In this document: positions 59,332 to 64,000 of the stretch, piece after piece | How positions within the stretch are numbered: the stretch's first letter is position 1 | How the letters are laid out: each line of letters opens with the position of its first letter | Assembly: GCA_903813345.2 (NCBI GenBank) | Contig: CAIIXF020000002.1 | Coordinates: forward strand, 27,533,223-27,597,222 | DNA from: Owenia fusiformis | Lineage: Eukaryota; Annelida; Polychaeta; Sabellida; Oweniidae | DNA length: 64,000 nucleotides | Direction of reading: 5' to 3' | The notes under the pieces: model-generated | Databases searched by the model: none | Seen by the model: the letters and a program-made list of their open reading frames with translations, nothing else | Told to the model about the DNA's origin: nothing | Translations under genes and position numbers: made by a program

Positions 59332-59569
59332 CAGGGTGTCAAATAGATATGTTCTCCCCCTCAGCTTTAACATCTACATAATGTTGCATAGCTTTTTTGT
59401 CTGCATGATATCTGAATTGTTCTTTAGGGCACATTCAAACTTAAGCTTCATGGAGCAACTCCACAAGAAGTTTCAGATGATTAGCTCAACTAGTTGCCCT
59501 TTTATGCACATAGGTTCATACTTTTGAAATCAAGGGGAGAAGGGGAGAACTTATTTATTTGACACCCTG
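59332..59569. mobile_element. TA-flanked MITE with CAGGGTGTCAAATA ends
   Basis: cagggtgtcaaata and tatttgacaccctg are perfect inverted ends flanked by TA. Subterminal gttctccccct and aggggagaac also pair. The 238-bp interior has no gene. Confidence 0.88.
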
Positions 59570-60142
59570 TAGTTGTGAAAGACAAAGGTTCACTCTTAAG
59601 CAAAATCAAACAAATGCAAAGGTACTAGACTACAGAATTCCAGTAGTTAAGAAATGTGAATAAAAAATAATGATAAATAAATGTCTTTGAATGGTCTCTA
59701 ATCAATGTAGAATGTAGATGTGATTATTTGTTTAAAAAATCTGTTAGTTGTTTTTTCTCAGAATTGACTGAGTTATTGTTTTGCTTGTGAAATCTGGGAT
59801 TAACATATTAAGTATATTCAGATTCTAATAATTGCGAAAAAAAGCCTTGCAAATAAAATTATTCATTTGATTGTGAAAAAAGTATTATGCTCTTAACAAT
59901 AGTTAGCAATTATTTTTTACATTGAGAGGAATGAAGTTGACCCTTCAGACTTTTCAGGAGATAAAATGATAATTCCTAACTGGCCATTACAACCTGGGAA
60001 TATAGCAAGCTGTTTCAGGGACAAGGACAATATACTTGGCTATTGATGTACTGTTCACTTAAGTGCCTACCTACAAACATATCCACTGAGTGCCAAAGCC
60101 TACAAAAGTCTATGTCAGTGCATTGGAAAGGAGCATTTTTGC

Positions 60143-61698
60143 TAGAGGTGTCATGGATACTCGATTGTGTTTTGACCCGCGGAATTTCCACTCTCGGAAC
60201 GGAACAGTAAGAAAAATTCCGAATTTCGGTTCTGATCCAGAACAAGAAAATCTTACGCTTTCTCAGCTTGTAGCCCTTAAATCACAAAAAAACAACATTT
60301 TTGTTTCAATTTTTTACACCAAAAGAAATCTACTCTTTTCACTCCTTCTCATTGAACAGTTTTGAAGAGCTTTTTACTTCTAAATAAACCTAGACAATCA
60401 ACTTATTATCCCATCGAACGAAGTTCGGAGGGATATAGGGAACGCCTCCGTCCGTCTGTCCGTCCGTCCATCCGTACGTCCGTACGTCCGTACGTCCGTC
60501 CATCCATCCGTTGCCGTCCGCCCGTCCGGACAATAACTCAAATACCATTGGCCCGATTTTGTTCATATTTTGTAGACATATACCCTATGGGGATAGAAGT
60601 TCTGCTCGAAAGCTAATTTTTAAAATGGCCGCTCATTTCAAAATGGCGGCCATTTTAATGCCGAATTTACAGTAATTTAGGTGCAATATGTAAAACTGTA
60701 ATACCAATATGTTTTAAATGTAAAAAAATTATATAGGATATTAATAAAGCTAGAAATGTAGATATTAAAGAAGCACATGGCAGCCATCTTGAAAAATGGC
60801 GGCCTTTACTCGTTATTTTACGATTTTTGCTGTAACTCGAAAAGTAGTGGAGCGATTTTGTTCATATTTGGTATGTGAATACTATAAACATTGCACACTG
60901 TCTAAAGACACTTTTGGTAGAAGGTGGCCATTTTAAAAAATGGCTGCCATTTTAACCTATTTTACTATAACTCAAAAAGTAGTGAAGCGATTTTGTTCAT
61001 CTTTGGTATGTGAATACTACAAGGATGGCACACTGTCTAATGACACTTTTGGTAGAAGGCGGCCATTTTGAAAAATGGCCGCATTTTAATGTGTTTTACT
61101 ATAACTCGAAAAGTAGTGGAGCGATTTTGTTCATATTTGGTATGTGAATGCTAAAAGCATGACACACTATCCTATGACACTTTTAGTAGAAGGTGGCCAT
61201 TTTGAAATTTTTTTTTAAAAATAGCCGCCATTTTAATGTATTTTATAATAATTTGAAAAGTAGTGAAGCGATTTTGTTCATATTTGGTATGTGAATACTG
61301 TAAACATGGCACACTGTCTAATGACACTTTTGGTAGAAGGTGGCCATTTTTCAAAATGGCCGCCATTTTAACGTATTTTACTATAACTCGAAAAGTAGTG
61401 GAGCGATTTTGTTCATATTTGGTATGTGAATACTATAAGTATGGCAAATGGTCTAATGATACTTTTGGTAGAAGGCGGCCATTTTGAAAAATGCCTGCCA
61501 TTTTTGCTATATACTTTGTTTGTAAAAATATGGCTGTTCGATGGGATTCGCTACACTTTGGCATTGCCGTTGTTCTGGTTTTAATCTACACATGCAGACA
61601 CTCTGTTCCGAACTGTTCTAAAATTCCATTACATCCTTTCCGAAGCAAAATGTTCCGAACCAAACCATTCCGATTTTTGTTGTTCCCTGACACCTCTA
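60143..61698. mobile_element. second hAT-type element with perfect 8-bp TSD, carrying nested repeats
   Basis: The inverted ends tagaggtgtca (60143-60153) and tgacacctcta (61688-61698) are flanked by identical 8-bp direct repeats atttttgc (60135-60142 and 61699-61706). Subterminal gttccgaac-like motifs cluster at both ends. The TIR begins TAGRGGTR like the element at 2960-3390 but is otherwise distinct. Inside lies a tandem array (60600-61500) and a CGTCCGTC-rich patch near 60448-60530. There is no transposase ORF. Confidence 0.88.
60600..61500 (+). repeat. imperfect tandem array, 133-148 bp units
   Basis: gtagtggagcgattttgttc recurs near 60844, 60979, 61113, 61260 and 61395, each followed by a tggtatgtgaatact, cacactgtcta, acacttttggtagaagg block and by gccattttgaaaaatggc hairpins. 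A head with ccatcgaacgaagttcgg and a microsatellite of cgtccgtc precedes it at 60411-60530. Confidence 0.85.
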
Positions 61699-62070
61699 AT
61701 TTTTGCTATAAACAATAAAAAATCCACAAAACAGCAATATGTTGCAAACAAAATGCCTCTGTCTCAAATGAATTTGCGATTCAATAAGTTGCATATAGAA
61801 CTCCGTCATCATTTGAAGCCATTTGAAGGAATTTGTAGAAAAAATGCAACAGAAAGAAAACTTTAGCTTGTCACCCTTAGACAATTCAGTTTTGTAGACA
61901 GTTCTGAATTCATATTTAAAAAGCTGATTTCTCGTAAACATTCTTATGTAATTAAGCGAAGAAGATGCATTAATTCCACTGGGAGGATTTCTTTGATGAG
62001 CAATTACTGTTCAATTATGGAACCTGAGAAAGTGGCCCGTAATAATCTTGCTAGTTTTCTACATTAAAGT

Positions 62071-62490
62071 AGGCAGAGTAGAATGGGATGAAGGGTAATT
62101 TGTAGAGTAGAATGGGTAATCAGGGTAATTTGTAGAGTAGAATGGGTAATCAGGGTAATTTGTAGAGTAGAATGGGTAATCAGGGTAATTTGTAGAGTAG
62201 AATGGGTAATCAGGGTAATTTATAGAAAAGAATGGGTAATCAGGGTAATTTGTAGAGTAGAATGGGTAATCAGGGTAATTTGTAGAGTAGAATGGGTAAT
62301 CAGGGTAATTTGTAGAGTAGAATGGGTAATCAGGGTAATTTGTAGAGTAGAATGGGTAATCAGGGTAATTTGTAGAGTAGAATGGGTAATCAGGGTAATT
62401 TGTAGAGTAGAATGGGTAATCAGGGTAATTTGTAGAGTAGAATGGGTAATCAGGGTAATTTGTAGAGTAGAATGGTAATCAGGGTAATTT
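62071..62490 (+). repeat. 30-bp minisatellite, about 14 units
   Basis: The unit tgtagagtagaatgggtaat plus cagggtaatt is repeated almost without change. One unit (62221) has tatagaaaag in place of tgtagagtag. The high identity suggests recent growth. Confidence 0.97.
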
Positions 62491-62599
62491 GGTAACTTTG
62501 AGCCTTTTCAACTAGTCTTTGATATATTGTCATGAGCATAGTTTTCTTAGTGTCCCACTGGGGTTGCCTTAATGAGAAACTACACAACAGCAATGCCAA

Positions 62600-63000
62600 G
62601 GTGTTGCAAATCCCATCGAAGGTCATGGCTGCTATTTTTGGAAATGGCCATCAATTAGCCCAAAATGTCATTAGAAAGTGTAATAAGCTTTTAAGTACTT
62701 ACATACATATAGTTTAACAAAATTGCTCCACTACTTTTCCAGTTACAATAAAAAATACCAAATGAATTGTAAAAATGGTGGCCAAATTTTCAAAATGGTC
62801 AAAATTCTTTTTTTGCATTCAAAAATACAGTAAAATTTTGAAAATAGATTTTCAAGCAGCTAGAGCTTGTATTGACATGGGACATATTCATGTAAAATAT
62901 AAAAGATATTGGGCCAACTGGTATTTGAGTTATTGACTGAATGGATGGATATACGTACCAACGGAGCCATTCTCTATATCCCCTTGAACTTCGTTACCAT
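62600..63000 (-). repeat. inverted relic of the GAACGAAGTTC element
   Basis: Read on the - strand it has a head (gtaacgaagttcaaggggat), then ataactcaaataccagttgg and agtagtggagcaattttgtt, in the same order as 60411-60860. It is a diverged single-unit copy, inverted and outside the hAT element at 60143-61698. Confidence 0.7.
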
Positions 63001-63483
63001 GGATTAAAAGTGTCATAATCATTTAGAATGCTGTAACGCTGAATATGAAAATTGTACTCATTGTTCAGTGTATCAACTTTACTATGGCATTGATGATATT
63101 TTATCGAAGTGTTGAAGTGGCTCTTCTTCAAATCTGACTGCAATATTTGCCTATTACTCAATCTGTACAGTGTGGTTAAAAGTCATGCTAAACAATCTAA
63201 AAAATATGCCGCATTTTTTCTAAATCGTGGAGTTCTCTTTAGGTTGAGTAAATTGCGGAAACAGTTGGAAACCTTAAACATAATACATTCATAAATATAC
63301 ATTTATTGTGTAATATTATATCTTTATGGAATAAATGTCTACATAATAAACTTTATAGTTTCACATAAATATAATAGTAAAATAATAGTCAAATGTCACA
63401 TTGACTTTTCCACACAAATTAGAACTCCCACTCTCAAGCCTAAGGCTAATTTATTATATAATACTATATAATATTTTTATTTA

Positions 63484-63600
63484 GGTGAACACCTTTTGTA
63501 AGTGATATTCCACATAGGCCAGATACTACAGTTATTCAATGAAATAGAATTAAAAATTTGTTTTATTAATCACTGTCAAGTTAATAACATTGAAAAAATT
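63484..63600. repeat. decayed copy of the composite MITE at 1497-1997
   Basis: gtgatattccac, a shrunken hairpin, tacagttattca and ttgttttattaatcactgtc follow in the same order as 1515-1655. Similarity fades after about 63600. Confidence 0.6.
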
Positions 63601-63965
63601 TATATTTCAAATGAATTATATATGAAATATAAAATTGCATAAATACATCAATGAAATTGAAATAGCACTGGACTAATTCAATCCTGGGGATGAATAAAAT
63701 CAAAATTACACTGAACTAAGTTACATACATTGTGTACTTTATTGATTACCTAAACATCCTTACATTTTAGTTTTATCCAATTTGTCATAGAAGAATCAGC
63801 ACAGCCATAATATTATTTTAATTGAATTGTTATGAAGGATATAAAATCTGTTAGCCCAATTAAAGGCTAGAGGAATAAAGGCTAAATTAAAGTAAATATC
63901 CAGAGGTGTTTTGAAGCATTTTCAGCAAGCTTAAAACTGCTCAACAAGTACTGAAAAAATGCATA

Positions 63966-64000
63966 CAGTAAAACCTGTCTTAATGAACACCTCTTTCTTG
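63966..64000. mobile_element. MITE, TACAGTRAAACCTGT family, cut by window end
   Basis: cagtaaaacctgtcttaatg and aacacctct after a TA match the left end of the family member at 37927-38034. The right end is outside the window. Confidence 0.6.

Noticed and set aside
59225-59527. 100-codon frame after BBS7 exon F, considered as the next BBS7 exon
   Set aside because: No match to the BBS7 sequence that should follow, no in-phase acceptor, and most of it lies in the MITE at 59332-59569.
63109-63294. 61-codon open frame near the window end
   Set aside because: Length is expected by chance; no motif, signal or splice context.

Overview
The window is animal genomic DNA, AT-rich and full of introns, foldback elements, MITE-like transposons and minisatellites. 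The conserved protein content (a BBSome subunit, aminergic-type GPCRs, DSL/EGF modules) and small CGTCCGTC-rich repeats suggest a non-vertebrate, probably marine, bilaterian. I cannot decide between a lophotrochozoan and an invertebrate deuterostome from sequence alone.

The window lies inside one host gene. Six exons on the + strand encode the middle of BBS7, a subunit of the ciliary BBSome: 588-702, 2725-2917, 4325-4399, 4606-4808, 5033-5197 and 58701-58810. All five junctions keep reading frame and have GT/AG ends. The gene runs off the window at both ends. The intron between the fifth and sixth exons is about 53.5 kb (5198-58700).

That intron holds three genes, all on the opposite (-) strand. 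They are (i) an intronless class A GPCR resembling histamine H3/H4 receptors, with a very long glutamine-rich third intracellular loop (14313-15857); (ii) a two-exon gene for a predicted secreted protein of about 2205 residues (20192-31875), with a signal-peptide exon behind a good TATA box; and (iii) a second intronless H3/H4-like GPCR, paralogous to the first, with a short loop (39088-40158). A decayed duplicate of the 5' coding end of the first GPCR lies just upstream of it (about 15901-16016).

The secreted protein is the most unusual item. It is a tandem array of 16 modules, each a DSL-like domain (the Notch-ligand signature) followed by an atypical CCC-containing EGF domain and one or two ordinary EGF domains. 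Known Notch ligands carry one DSL domain. Every module has one extra cysteine in the DSL domain and one extra in the following EGF domain, which suggests a conserved inter-domain disulfide.

The rest is intron filled with repeats: two hAT-type non-autonomous elements with perfect 8-bp target-site duplications (2960-3390, 60143-61698), several TA-flanked mariner-like MITE families, long foldback elements, and minisatellites with 20-30 bp units (16375-16947, 47361-47672, 62071-62490 and others). I saw no tRNA, rRNA, CRISPR array or prokaryotic feature.
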